A DNA stretch of 64,000 bases from Prevotella sp. khp7. GTDB taxonomy: Bacteria; Bacteroidota; Bacteroidia; Bacteroidales; Bacteroidaceae. Position numbers and translations under genes: made by a program. Under the pieces are notes generated by a model. The model worked only from the letters and a program-made list of their open reading frames with translations. It made no database searches and had not been told where the DNA came from. Shown here in pieces: positions 32,806 to 42,303 of this stretch. Location of the stretch: contig NZ_FOIV01000003.1 of NCBI RefSeq assembly GCF_900109055.1, forward strand, positions 62,001-126,000, given 5' to 3'. Positions within the stretch are counted from its first letter, which is position 1, and the number at the start of each line of letters is the position of its first letter.

Positions 32806-33906
32806 TTAGTCGGGCGGAGTGCCTTGTTCCACCTCTTCTGCCTCGCCTTCCTTCGTTACGTAACGTTGATAATATGCAATAAGCAGTGTGGTGAGCGGCA
32901 AGGCGATAATCAGGCCGATAAAGCCGAGCAACGCACCCCAGACAGAGAGCGAAAGCAGCAGGATGGCGGGGTTCAGCCCCATAGCCTTACCCATTATCTT
33001 CGGTGTCACTATCATGTCACAAATCAGCTGTACTACGATAAATACCAATAGGGCCATCGCTAGGATAATCCAGAAATTCTGTCCCGTGTCGGCCGATTTC
33101 AGTAACGCCAGCAATACCGTGGGTATCAGGGCGAAAGTATGCAGATAGGGCACGAGGTCCATAATACCGATCATGATGCCGAGGCCGATAGCCATCGGAA
33201 AGTCGATGATGGTGAAACCAATACAGAAAAGTATACCCATGATAAGGGCGACAAGTCCCTGCCCACGCACGTAGTTGTTCAGCTCACGCTCTACGTCGAG
33301 CATCAGTTCCTGCCAGAACGGACGTGCCTTCTTGGGGAAGATGCGTATCCAGTTGTTTGTCAGATACTCGTAGTCGAGCAGAATGAAGAACATATATAAT
33401 AAGGTGATGAACGAAGCCACGACGCTCACAATGACACTGTAGGTCTGCCCGAGAACATTGAAGATACCTGGCATAATCTGCTTGATGCTATCGGTAAAGG
33501 TGTCGCTGCGGAAGAATTTCTCTATCTCTCCCTGATTGTCGACCCACCATTGGCTGATGGCAGCTGGTATCGAGGTGATATGTGCGGACTTGTGGATATA
33601 GTCGCTTACCAACTGTCCCAGTTTCTCGAACTGTTCAATCATTGGAGGGATAATCAGATAGATGATGCCACTCACAACGGCTATTACGACGATAAGCGTC
33701 ACGATGATGCTCAATGCACGAGGCAGACGCATGTGGCGCTCCACGAATTTCACAATAGGGTAGAGCAGATAGGCGAAGAACCATGCGATAGCAAATGGTA
33801 ACAGCACGCTGCTCAGATAGTTGATAAGCAGCAGGATGGCCACAACGAGCAGACCTCCTCCTACCCAACGTACCAGACGGTCAAGAGTGATTGTCTTTTC
33901 TTTCAT
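32806..33906 (-). CDS. AI-2E family (PerM-like) membrane protein
   Basis: 366 residues. About eight hydrophobic segments in the order typical of AI-2E/PerM transporters, with the central soluble helices ([18 protein letters not shown]) and the signature region [22 protein letters not shown]. Proposed roles in the family range from autoinducer export to Na+/H+ exchange. Its first 26 bases overlap the end of tdk, so it is the second gene of that operon. Confidence 0.88.
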   Translation of the reverse strand: MKEKTITLDRLVRWVGGGLLVVAILLLINYLSSVLLPFAIAWFFAYLLYPIVKFVERHMRLPRALSIIVTLIVVIAVVSGIIYLIIPPMIEQFEKLGQLVSDYIHKSAHITSIPAAISQWWVDNQGEIEKFFRSDTFTDSIKQIMPGIFNVLGQTYSVIVSVVASFITLLYMFFILLDYEYLTNNWIRIFPKKARPFWQELMLDVERELNNYVRGQGLVALIMGILFCIGFTIIDFPMAIGLGIMIGIMDLVPYLHTFALIPTVLLALLKSADTGQNFWIILAMALLVFIVVQLICDMIVTPKIMGKAMGLNPAILLLSLSVWGALLGFIGLIIALPLTTLLIAYYQRYVTKEGEAEEVEQGTPPD

Positions 33907-34483
33907 TTTCTTCTTTTATGGCTTTTTGGTAACATTCACGGCACAGAGGCTCGTACTCGGTAGTCTCGCCAAGCAGTACTCGTTGCTCTGAGTCAACCTT
34001 GCGATGACTTACATAGGCCAGATTGCCACAACGTACACAGATGGCATGCACCTTTGTCACATCGTCGGCAATGGCGCAGAGAGCAGGCATTGGGCCGAAC
34101 GGAACGCCTTTGAAGTCCATGTCGAGTCCTGCCACGATAACGCGTACTCCGCGGTTGGCCAACTCATTACACACTTCTACAATGCCCATATCGAAAAATT
34201 GGGCCTCGTCGATACCTACCACGTCAATGTCGCTTGTGAGCAGCAATATACTTGCCGACGAGTCGATGGGCGTAGAGAGTATGTGGTTCTGGTCGTGGCT
34301 CACCACGTCTTCCTCGGAGTATCTCACGTCGATGGCGGGTTTGAATATCTCCACTTTCTGCTTGGCAAACTGCGCACGCCGTAACCTACGGATCAGTTCT
34401 TCCGTCTTGCCCGAGAACATCGAGCCGCACACCACTTCAATTCTTCCAGGACGGTGAGCCTCTCCTGTTAAGTTGTCTGTCAT
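33881..34483 (-). CDS. tdk: thymidine kinase
   Basis: 200 residues, type II thymidine kinase that phosphorylates thymidine for salvage. Walker [12 protein letters not shown] near residue 21, Walker B-like [11 protein letters not shown], and two zinc-binding pairs (CVRCG and CRECY). Length fits. The ATG at 34483 lies 7 bases after the TACCTTTG box (34491-34498), so the leader is only a few bases. The region upstream carries a module shared with the flippase promoter. Confidence 0.96.
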   Translation of the reverse strand: MTDNLTGEAHRPGRIEVVCGSMFSGKTEELIRRLRRAQFAKQKVEIFKPAIDVRYSEEDVVSHDQNHILSTPIDSSASILLLTSDIDVVGIDEAQFFDMGIVEVCNELANRGVRVIVAGLDMDFKGVPFGPMPALCAIADDVTKVHAICVRCGNLAYVSHRKVDSEQRVLLGETTEYEPLCRECYQKAIKEENERKDNHS

Positions 34484-34490
34484 AATGGTG

Positions 34491-34498
34491 CAAAGGTA
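34491..34498 (-). promoter_or_regulatory. -7 element of tdk-perM
   Basis: TACCTTTG on the minus strand, with TTTG 20 bp upstream inside the shared module. Confidence 0.7.
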
Positions 34499-34511
34499 CG
34501 AATAAGCGCAT

Positions 34512-34567
34512 AAAATACCAAATTAATTTGAGTATTTTTGAGCGAAAGTACCTTCGAGCGTGGCTCA
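34512..34567 (-). repeat. shared promoter-upstream module, copy 2
   Basis: Minus strand reads TTGAGCCACGCTCGAA, about 10 bases, CTCAAAAATACTCAAATT, AATTTGGTATTT, ending 13 bases before the -7 box. Order and distance match copy 1 at 24937-24996, and the AAATACTCAAATTAATTTGG part is an imperfect palindrome over the -33 position. Confidence 0.7.
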
Positions 34568-34637
34568 AAATAACAAAATACCTTTTAAAAATTGCAAAGA
34601 TTTTACCTGTTTTTTTGTCAATTCTGAGATTTTACCT

Positions 34638-34645
34638 TAAATTTG
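34638..34645 (+). promoter_or_regulatory. -7 element of rsmI
   Basis: TAAATTTG, 9 bases before the rsmI ATG. Confidence 0.6.
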
Positions 34646-34654
34646 CCCCCTGTT

Positions 34655-35329
34655 ATGGGTATATTGTACATAGTACCGACCCCAGTAGGCAATATGGAGG
34701 ACATGACATTCCGTGCCGTCCGTATTTTGAAAGAGGCAGACCTCGTGCTGGCGGAGGACACCCGTACTTCGGGTATCCTGCTTAAGCATTATGACATTCG
34801 CAACCAGCTGATGTCGCATCATAAATTCAATGAACATGGTACCAGCGCTGGAGTCGTCAGCCGATTGTTGGCGGGCGAGAATGTGGCATTGATTAGTGAT
34901 GCGGGAACTCCTGGCATCAGCGACCCGGGCTTCTTCCTTGTTCGTGAGGCTGTCAGGGCTGGTGTCGAGGTTCAGTGTCTGCCTGGAGCTACGGCCTTTG
35001 TTCCTGCTCTGGTGTCGAGCGGACTGCCTTGCGACCGTTTTGCCTTCGAAGGTTTTCTGCCTCAGAAAAAGGGGCGCCAGACTAAGATAGAGTCGCTGAA
35101 GGAAGAACAGCGCACCATGATTTTCTACGAGTCGCCCTATCGTCTGTTGAAGACCCTCCAACAATTTGCTGAGGCCTATGGTGGTGACCGTCAGGTCAGC
35201 GTATGTCGCGAGATATCCAAGATTCACGAAGAGAGTGTACGTGGATCGCTCGATGAGGTGATAGCCCATTTCAAGGAAAAAGAACCCAAGGGAGAGATTG
35301 TGATAGTTCTGGCAGGAGCCAGCAGTTAA
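34655..35329 (+). CDS. rsmI: 16S rRNA 2'-O-ribose methyltransferase
   Basis: 224 residues. It methylates the ribose of C1402 in 16S rRNA with SAM. Tetrapyrrole-methylase fold: LYIVPTPVGNMEDMTFRAV at the start, AEDTRTSG, the GTPGISDPG loop, and a FEGFLPQKKGRQ region. The ATG at 34655 (MGILYIVPTPVGN) is chosen; an in-frame TTG at 34643 would lie inside the -7 box. The spacing from -7 box to ATG is 9 bases. A lipoprotein gene follows 30 bases after the stop. Confidence 0.95.
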   Translation: MGILYIVPTPVGNMEDMTFRAVRILKEADLVLAEDTRTSGILLKHYDIRNQLMSHHKFNEHGTSAGVVSRLLAGENVALISDAGTPGISDPGFFLVREAVRAGVEVQCLPGATAFVPALVSSGLPCDRFAFEGFLPQKKGRQTKIESLKEEQRTMIFYESPYRLLKTLQQFAEAYGGDRQVSVCREISKIHEESVRGSLDEVIAHFKEKEPKGEIVIVLAGASS

Positions 35330-35359
35330 TGATAGAATAACATATTAATTTTATAAGTT

Positions 35360-36208
35360 ATGAAAAAACTATTTATCTTAACCATGTGCGTTTTTGCACT
35401 GGCTAGCTGTAATGAAGGCGTGAAGAAAGCCGAGCAGGCTGCCCAGCAGCAGCGTGACTCGCTGAATCAGATTATTGCCCAGAAGGACAATGAGATCAAC
35501 GACATGATGACTACGCTGAGCGACATCGAGGAAGGCTTCCGCGAGATTACCGAGGCGCAGAATCGTGTTACGCTTGCCAAGCAAGGCGAGGGTACCAATA
35601 CCACTCAGCGCATTAAGGAGAACTTCCAGTTCATCCAGAGTGTAATGAAGCAGAACAAGGAGCTTATCAATAAACTGAAACAGCAGGTTCGTGAGAGTAG
35701 TGTGAAGGGTGGTCAGCTGAAAAAGATCATCGATAACCTTACTGAACAGATGGAGAAGAAAGACCAGCAGTTGCAGGCTCTTCGTGAGGAACTCGACAGG
35801 AAGGACATCCATATCGCAGAGCTCGATGAGCAGGTGGCCGACCTGAATACTAATGTCAGCAACCTTACGGCTGAAAATACTGAGAAGTCGCAGACTATCT
35901 CTACTCAGGACAAGCAACTTAACACCGCTTGGTTCGTATTCGGCACAAGCAAGGAACTCAAGGAACACAACGTGCTCGTAAAGGGTAAGGTGCTTCAGGG
36001 CGACTTCGACAAGAGCTACTTCACAAAGATTGATATCCGCATCGATAAGGAAATCAAACTCTATAGCAAGTCTGCCGCTATTCTGACGGCTCACCCTGCA
36101 AGTTCTTACACGCTAGAGCGTGATGCCAACAAGCAGTATGTCCTTCGCATTACCAACCCGCAGGCTTTCTGGTCAACTAGTAAGTATCTCGTAGTTCAGG
36201 TAAAGTAA
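35360..36208 (+). CDS. coiled-coil lipoprotein
   Basis: 282 residues of unknown function. The signal peptide MKKLFILTMCVFALASC has Cys17 as lipidation site. The mature protein has an almost continuous heptad coiled coil to about residue 180 (for example QMEKKDQQLQALREELDRKD) and then a small beta domain (NTAWFVFGTSKELKEHNVL to the end). It resembles envelope-spanning structural lipoproteins of Bacteroidetes in layout. It follows rsmI by 30 bp and ends before a strong terminator. Confidence 0.8.
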   Translation: MKKLFILTMCVFALASCNEGVKKAEQAAQQQRDSLNQIIAQKDNEINDMMTTLSDIEEGFREITEAQNRVTLAKQGEGTNTTQRIKENFQFIQSVMKQNKELINKLKQQVRESSVKGGQLKKIIDNLTEQMEKKDQQLQALREELDRKDIHIAELDEQVADLNTNVSNLTAENTEKSQTISTQDKQLNTAWFVFGTSKELKEHNVLVKGKVLQGDFDKSYFTKIDIRIDKEIKLYSKSAAILTAHPASSYTLERDANKQYVLRITNPQAFWSTSKYLVVQVK

Positions 36209-36233
36209 GTTCAGACTTGTTAACAATATGATA

Positions 36234-36270
36234 AAGAAGGGAACTCAAGGAAGAGTTTCCTTCTTTTTTT
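36234..36270 (+). terminator. terminator of rsmI-lipoprotein
   Basis: 13-bp stem AAGAAGGGAACTC / GAGTTTCCTTCTT (one wobble) followed by a T run. Confidence 0.85.
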
Positions 36271-36442
36271 TCTTTTTGTGTCATAATGTCGTCGGAAACA
36301 GATTTTTGCTTACACTTTGTAATATCGGGCAAAATGACGCAAAATGATTGATTTAAGTCAATTGATAGGTTTTAAAGTTAAAAAAATGCAGTAAAAATGT
36401 GATTTTTATATAAAATTATTCGTTTTTGGCGAATTTATGCAT

Positions 36443-36450
36443 TAAATTTG
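36443..36450 (+). promoter_or_regulatory. -7 element of the SusC operon
   Basis: TAAATTTG, about 112 bases before the susC-like ATG. The gap 36271-36562 otherwise holds only AT-rich leader; no reading frame or clear hairpin is visible. Confidence 0.6.
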
Positions 36451-36562
36451 CACCCTGAACTTGAAAAAGTTAAAAAACGTATGATGCTTCCATCGTGGAG
36501 CTAATAGTTTAGTTACTTATTATACATATTTAAATATTAATTAATCAAAAGAGAGAGAATTT

Positions 36563-39500
36563 ATGGAAAAAAGACTAACGTTGTTTTTTGTCAGCCTCTT
36601 CCTGTTCGTAGGTAGCGCGCTGGCTCAGACGAAAGTTTCCGGTACTGTGCTTTCTCAGGAAGACGGTCAGCCCATCATCGGTGCTGCTGTTAAGGTAGAC
36701 GGTACAAGTACAGGTATGTTGACTGACGTGAATGGTCGCTTCAACCTGACTCTTCCCGAGGGTTCGAAGACTCTGACCATTTCTTACTTGGGTTACGAGC
36801 CCAAGACCGTAACAGCCAAGAACGGTATGCGCGTGTTCCTGAAGAGCGACGCTGCCGCCCTCGACGAGGTTATTGTTGTGGCTTACGGTACTCAGAAGAA
36901 GTCAGCCTTTACCGGTTCTGCCGCTCAGGTAGACTCTAAGGCCATCGAGGCTCACGTTTCTTCTAACGTAGCCAATGCTTTGGCTGGTGCTGCTCCTGGT
37001 GTGCAGATCGTAAGTGATAATGGTGACCCTACCAGCAGTTCTCCTAAGATTCGCGTTCGTGGTATCGGCTCTATGTCAGCCGGTAACAACCCGCTGATTG
37101 TGCTCGATGGTATGCCTTTCGATGGTGCCCTGAACTCAATCAACCCGAATGACGTGGAGTCGATGACCGTACTGAAGGATGCTTCTGCCAGTGCCATCTA
37201 TGGTGCTCGTGGTGCCAACGGTGTTGTGCTCATCACCACTAAGAAGGGCCGTAACCAGGAGGCTGAGATTAAGTTCGACGCCAAGTGGGGTTCTAATAGC
37301 CGTTTGATTCCGCAGTATGACGTGATCGATGATCCCGGTCAGTACTATGAGACCTACTTCAAGCAGCTCTACAACTCACAGATCTATAATGGTAAGACCG
37401 CTGCTGAAGCTTATGCTTTTGCCAACAAGAACCTGTACGATGAAAAGAATGGTGGTCTGGGTTACCAGATTTTCACTGTTCCCGAGGGTGAGAATCTGAT
37501 TGGTACTAATCTGCGCCTGAACCCCAATGCTAAGTTGGGTTACAGCGATGGTCAGTACTATTACACTCCCGACAACTGGTACGACGAGGCTTTCCACAAT
37601 TCATTCCGTCAGGAATATAATGTCAGCTTCAGCGGTGTTACCGATAAGCTGAACTACTATGCAAGTGCTGGTTACCTGAAAGATGGTGGTATCGTCAACA
37701 ACTCTGATATGCAGCGTTATACTGCTCGCTTGAATGTGGATTATCAGGTGAAGAAGTGGTTGAAGGTCGGTACTAACATGAACTTCTCACACCGTAATGC
37801 TGATCAGCCTTCATATTCTACTTCTTCATGGGGTTCATCAGGTAATATCTTCTATATCTGTAACATGATTGCTCCCATCTATCCGCTCTATGTGCGTGAC
37901 GCTCAGGGTAATATCATGACAGAGGCAGGCCGTACGGTCTACGATTCTAACAATACGAACTTCAAGCGTGCAAACTTCGTTGGTAATGCCGTTCGCGACA
38001 ATGAGGTTAACCGTACTAAGACTTTCTACGACAACTTCGACGGAAAGTTCTCTGCTGTTGTTACTCCTATCGAAGGTCTGACACTGAGTGCTAACCTCGC
38101 TGTTTCTGCACGTAACTCTCGTGAGAACGATCTGAGTTCTACTTTTGGTAGTGCATCTGCTCAGGATGGTGCTGCTTACGTTTATCATTTCCGTTTCTTC
38201 AACGTAACCAACCAGTATCTGGCTAACTACCGTACTGACTTCGCCAACAATACCCATCATCTGGATGTGCTGGCTGGTTATGAGCAGTATAAGCATCAGT
38301 ATCAGTATCTCTATGCTAGCAACGACCGCTTGTTCAATCCATATATCGGTGAAGTTGGTAACGCTGCTGGTTCTGAGAACAAGAAGATGGACTCTTTCAC
38401 TCAGAAATATATGACCGAGGGTTACCTTGGCCGTGTACAGTACGACTATCTCGAGAAGTATTTCGTAAGCGCTTCTTATCGTCGTGATGCTTCAAGCCGT
38501 TTCGCTCCTGGTCATCGCTGGGGTAACTTCTACAGCCTCGGTCTCGCTTGGGAAATGTCTAAAGAGAAGTTCCTGAAGGATGTGAAGTGGATTGATATGT
38601 TGAAACTGAAGGCCAGTTATGGTGAGCAGGGTAACGACGCCATCGGTACACTCGCTGGTGATGCTCGTACCTCTTCAACTGTAGGTTGGTTTACACCGTA
38701 TGCTGACCAGTATGAGGCCTCTTATTCTGATGGCTACTCACTCGTTCTGAAATATAAGGGTAATGATGAGTTGACTTGGGAAAAGTCAAAGGCTTACAAC
38801 ATCGGTGTTGACTTCTCACTGTTCAAGGGTCGCCTGACTGGTACTCTCGAGTACTTCAACCGTAAGACCTCTGACCTGCTGTACTACAAACCCGTGCCCC
38901 TGTCAGCTGGTAACCCCACAGGTGAGTATCCTACCAACGTTGGTCAGATTACCAACAAGGGTGTTGAGTTCAACGTAACAGGTACTATCCTGAAGACCCG
39001 TGACATCACATGGACTGCCAACCTGAACCTCACTCACTATAAGAACGTCATCGATAAGCTCGATGAGTCTGTACGTGAGAATGGTATCAAGAGTAGCACC
39101 TATATCTATGAGGAGGGTGGTTCACTCTACGACGCTTATATGTTCAAGTATGCTGGTGTCGACAAGGAAACTGGTGAAGCTCTGTACTACTACAAGGAGA
39201 AAGATGAGAATGGTAAGGAGACAGGTCGCGACCTGACGACATCTAACTTCTCACAGGCCGAGAAGTATAACTGTGGTAGTGTTCTGCCTAAACTCTATGG
39301 TGGTTTCGGTACAACTCTCTATGCTTACGGTTTCGACTTCACTGCTCAGTTCCAGTTCCAGCTCGGTGGTAAGATCTACGACGGTTCTTATCAGGCTCTG
39401 ATGCATACTCAGTCTTCTGCTGGTCAGGCATGGCATAAGGATGCCCTGAAAGCTTGGACTCCTGAGAATCCTAACACTGACGTTCCTCGTCTGGATGGCG

Positions 39501-39793
39501 ACACTCAGGTAGGTCAGTCAGTTGTTGACCGTTTCCAGATCAGTTCAAACTATCTGAGTCTGAACAACCTGACTCTGGGTTACACCTTCCCGAAGAACAT
39601 TATCACCCCGTTGACACTCAGTTCACTGCGTGTTTATGTGGCTGGCGAGAATTTGTTCGTAATGTCAAAGCGTAAGGGCCTTGATCCTCGTTATTCACTT
39701 GGTATCGGTGGTTATACCAGCGGTTCAGGTCTGAATACGAACTCTTACTCTGCTATGCGTACCATCACTGCCGGTCTGACGGTGACATTCTAA
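36563..39793 (+). CDS. SusC/RagA-type TonB-linked outer-membrane receptor
   Basis: 1076 residues. Signal peptide MEKRLTLFFVSLFLFVGSALAQ, an N-terminal carboxypeptidase-like beta domain (VSGTVLSQEDGQPIIGAAV), TonB box and plug (LDEVIVVAYGTQKKSAFTGSA; VRGIGSMSAGNNPLIVLDGM; SIYGARGANGVVLITTKKG) and a long barrel ending in F. It forms the outer-membrane half of a SusCD uptake pair whose lid is the next gene. No glycosidase genes are linked; the operon instead ends in a protease, so the cargo may be peptides. SusC proteins bind oligosaccharides or peptides (RagA). Confidence 0.95.
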   Translation: MEKRLTLFFVSLFLFVGSALAQTKVSGTVLSQEDGQPIIGAAVKVDGTSTGMLTDVNGRFNLTLPEGSKTLTISYLGYEPKTVTAKNGMRVFLKSDAAALDEVIVVAYGTQKKSAFTGSAAQVDSKAIEAHVSSNVANALAGAAPGVQIVSDNGDPTSSSPKIRVRGIGSMSAGNNPLIVLDGMPFDGALNSINPNDVESMTVLKDASASAIYGARGANGVVLITTKKGRNQEAEIKFDAKWGSNSRLIPQYDVIDDPGQYYETYFKQLYNSQIYNGKTAAEAYAFANKNLYDEKNGGLGYQIFTVPEGENLIGTNLRLNPNAKLGYSDGQYYYTPDNWYDEAFHNSFRQEYNVSFSGVTDKLNYYASAGYLKDGGIVNNSDMQRYTARLNVDYQVKKWLKVGTNMNFSHRNADQPSYSTSSWGSSGNIFYICNMIAPIYPLYVRDAQGNIMTEAGRTVYDSNNTNFKRANFVGNAVRDNEVNRTKTFYDNFDGKFSAVVTPIEGLTLSANLAVSARNSRENDLSSTFGSASAQDGAAYVYHFRFFNVTNQYLANYRTDFANNTHHLDVLAGYEQYKHQYQYLYASNDRLFNPYIGEVGNAAGSENKKMDSFTQKYMTEGYLGRVQYDYLEKYFVSASYRRDASSRFAPGHRWGNFYSLGLAWEMSKEKFLKDVKWIDMLKLKASYGEQGNDAIGTLAGDARTSSTVGWFTPYADQYEASYSDGYSLVLKYKGNDELTWEKSKAYNIGVDFSLFKGRLTGTLEYFNRKTSDLLYYKPVPLSAGNPTGEYPTNVGQITNKGVEFNVTGTILKTRDITWTANLNLTHYKNVIDKLDESVRENGIKSSTYIYEEGGSLYDAYMFKYAGVDKETGEALYYYKEKDENGKETGRDLTTSNFSQAEKYNCGSVLPKLYGGFGTTLYAYGFDFTAQFQFQLGGKIYDGSYQALMHTQSSAGQAWHKDALKAWTPENPNTDVPRLDGDTQVGQSVVDRFQISSNYLSLNNLTLGYTFPKNIITPLTLSSLRVYVAGENLFVMSKRKGLDPRYSLGIGGYTSGSGLNTNSYSAMRTITAGLTVTF

Positions 39794-39830
39794 AGAAGTT
39801 AAGAATTAAGAATTAAGATTTAAGAGACAT

Positions 39831-41462
39831 ATGAAGTTCAATAAAATATCAATTCTCGCAGTTGCCGGAGTGCTGACACTCACGGCTTGCGATGACGTGA
39901 ACAAGCAGGAACCAGCAGGTGGCATGATCACTCAGAGTCAGTTGACTGATACCTATAGCGCTATCAGTTCTCGTGTTGATGCTACTTTCTCAGGTATGTT
40001 CAGCATGATGGGTGAGCCTTATGGCGTATTTGGTACTGGTCGTGGCCGTGCTGACGACTTTGGCTTTGTTATGGCTGCCCTTTCACAGGATGCTGAGGGC
40101 GCCGACTATATTTATCCGAACAGTGGTTACAACTGGTTCTCTGTATGTGGTGAGTATACCTCTCGCACCCCGAACTATGCTAACCCCTATATCCGCTATG
40201 CCATCGTTTACAATCAGATTAAGATTGCCAACGACATCATCGGTTCACTCGGTGAGGTGGAGGACGCTGAAAGTCAGAACAAGGTAGCTCAGGCTCGTGC
40301 AATTCGTGCTTTCGACTACCTGAACCTGGTACCTTACTTCCAGTTCAACTATCAGGGTCATCAGAATGATCCCTGTGTGCCCATCGTGACGCCTGAGACC
40401 GCAGATCCTGCCAACAACCCCCGTGCTACTGTACAGGAGGTTTATGACCTGATCTTGAGCGACCTCGATGCAGCTATCGCTGTCCTTGGTGCTGACCGCG
40501 ATAATAAGTCACGTATTAATATCAACGTAGCTTACGGTCTTCGTGCCCGTGCAAACCTTTATATGGGTAATTGGGCTGGGGCTGCTGCTGATGCCGCTAA
40601 GGCTATGGAGGGCTTTACCCCTGCATCAATCGCAGAGGTCTCTACTCCTACCTTCGTTGACGCTAGTGAGCACAACTGGATGTGGGCCATCATCCTGACA
40701 GACGATCAGGCCAAGGATCATTATTCAACCAGTGCTTCTTGGCTGTCAAGTTTCTCTGCCAGTGCCTATACAGCAGGTGCAGCTTGTTATGCTATGATCA
40801 ATAAGATGCTCTTCGATAAGATCTCTGCAACCGACGTTCGTAAGGGCTGGTGGGTTGACGAGAATCTGCACTCACCGCTGCTTGCTACTATCTCTTGGGA
40901 TGGTACAACAGGTGATGCAATATCAACTCTGTATATTGGTGACGTGAAAGAGCCATTCGAGCCATATACCAATGTTAAATTCGGTATGAAGAAAGGTATT
41001 GGTAGCACCATGAACAGCAACGACTTCCCTCTGATGCGTGTTGAGGAGATGATTCTGATTCAGGCTGAGGGTCTTGCTAAGAGTGGCAACGAGACTCAGG
41101 CTCGTCAGATTCTTGAGAACTTCGTGAAGACCTATCGTGATCCTGCTTATGACAGCACAAAGGGTGGCCGTTCTCTTGCTGACGAAATCTGGTACCAGCG
41201 TCGTGTAGAACTCTGGGGTGAAGGTTTCTTTATGGCCGACGCTAACCGTCTGCACAAACCCGTTGTTCGCTTCCACGACAATGCTGACAGCACCAATGAG
41301 CCTGATGCATTCCGCTTCAACATCGATCCCGATGATCCTTGGCTGCTGATGCGCTTTAGCGATAGTGAGACTAACGCTAATGCTGCTATCATTAACAACA
41401 CAGGTGGTTCTCAGCCTAAGCAGGATCAGAACCCTGGTCTCCGTGACGGTGTAACAGACTAA
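39831..41462 (+). CDS. SusD/RagB-type outer-membrane lipoprotein
   Basis: 543 residues. Lipoprotein signal KISILAVAGVLTLTAC with lipobox, then the helical SusD fold (ARAIRAFDYLNLVPYFQFNY, VQEVYDLILSDLDAAIAVL, RINVAYGLRARANLYMGNW-like segment) and the C-terminal substrate-lid region (EIWYQRRVELWGEGFFMADANRL). It covers the SusC pore and binds cargo. It starts 37 bp after SusC. Confidence 0.95.
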   Translation: MKFNKISILAVAGVLTLTACDDVNKQEPAGGMITQSQLTDTYSAISSRVDATFSGMFSMMGEPYGVFGTGRGRADDFGFVMAALSQDAEGADYIYPNSGYNWFSVCGEYTSRTPNYANPYIRYAIVYNQIKIANDIIGSLGEVEDAESQNKVAQARAIRAFDYLNLVPYFQFNYQGHQNDPCVPIVTPETADPANNPRATVQEVYDLILSDLDAAIAVLGADRDNKSRININVAYGLRARANLYMGNWAGAAADAAKAMEGFTPASIAEVSTPTFVDASEHNWMWAIILTDDQAKDHYSTSASWLSSFSASAYTAGAACYAMINKMLFDKISATDVRKGWWVDENLHSPLLATISWDGTTGDAISTLYIGDVKEPFEPYTNVKFGMKKGIGSTMNSNDFPLMRVEEMILIQAEGLAKSGNETQARQILENFVKTYRDPAYDSTKGGRSLADEIWYQRRVELWGEGFFMADANRLHKPVVRFHDNADSTNEPDAFRFNIDPDDPWLLMRFSDSETNANAAIINNTGGSQPKQDQNPGLRDGVTD

Positions 41463-41493
41463 TTAATGAATTAACAATTAAGAATTAAGAGTT

Positions 41494-42303
41494 ATGAAGA
41501 TCAATAAAATATTTCTGTTGGCCGCTATGGCATTGACGGGTATGGGCTTCGCTTCTTGTAGCGATGACGATAACTTTGAGCCCGGCAAGCCAGCAGGCAG
41601 CAACAACGTATATTTCGTAGATGAGGCTTCTCAGGTGCTGGAGTTGACAGCTACCAGTTTCACCATCACTATGGGTCGTGCCGATGCCGGTAGTGCTCTT
41701 TCAGTGCCCCTGACTCAGGTACAGGTTGACCCAGTGTTTACTGTTCCTGCTACAGCAGAGTTCGCTGCCGGTCAGACAGAGACAGAGGTGACCATCCAGA
41801 TCAGCGCTGAGGCTGTTCCTTTCACCAACTATCAGTTGCGTCTTGCAATCCCTGAGGAGTACACTTCTCCTTACAAGGTGAATGAGAAGGGCTATGTTCC
41901 TGAGATGAATGTTAACATCATGAAGGAGGATTATAAGCCTTTCCAGAAGGGTACCTACTACTCACAGTTTAATGATGCAGAGGTGCATAATAATGTTCTG
42001 GAATACTCAGAAATGCAGAAGACTTATCGTGTTAAGGTGGTAGATGAGGCTATGGAGCACACTTTCACCTTCACCATCGACGCTAATAACAAAATCCATA
42101 TCAACGAGAAGCAGATTTATCAGGGCTGGGACTATTCTGATGAGTATGGTGGCGTTTATGCTATGCAGGCTGATGATAAAGAGTCTTTCTATGATGAATC
42201 TGATGGTGACAAGACATACATCTTCGGATTCAAGTATGCACTTCCTAAAGCCGGACTTTCTTTCACTAATTCTGCCTATGACTATTTTGTAGTTGAAGAA
42301 TAA
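41494..42303 (+). CDS. SusE-position surface lipoprotein
   Basis: 269 residues. Signal MKINKIFLLAAMALTGMGFASC with lipobox at Cys22, an acidic patch (SDDDNFEPG), one immunoglobulin-like beta domain and a C-terminal beta domain of unknown type. Position after SusD suggests a surface cargo-binding accessory, comparable in place but not in sequence to SusE/SusF. Its TAA stop and the next gene's ATG share one base (TAATG), so the protease gene is translationally coupled. Confidence 0.8.
   Translation: MKINKIFLLAAMALTGMGFASCSDDDNFEPGKPAGSNNVYFVDEASQVLELTATSFTITMGRADAGSALSVPLTQVQVDPVFTVPATAEFAAGQTETEVTIQISAEAVPFTNYQLRLAIPEEYTSPYKVNEKGYVPEMNVNIMKEDYKPFQKGTYYSQFNDAEVHNNVLEYSEMQKTYRVKVVDEAMEHTFTFTIDANNKIHINEKQIYQGWDYSDEYGGVYAMQADDKESFYDESDGDKTYIFGFKYALPKAGLSFTNSAYDYFVVEE

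Noticed and set aside
36563..42303. Glycan-degrading polysaccharide utilisation locus
   Set aside because: SusC and SusD are present but no glycosidase, lyase, HTCS or ECF regulator is linked. The downstream enzyme is a protease.
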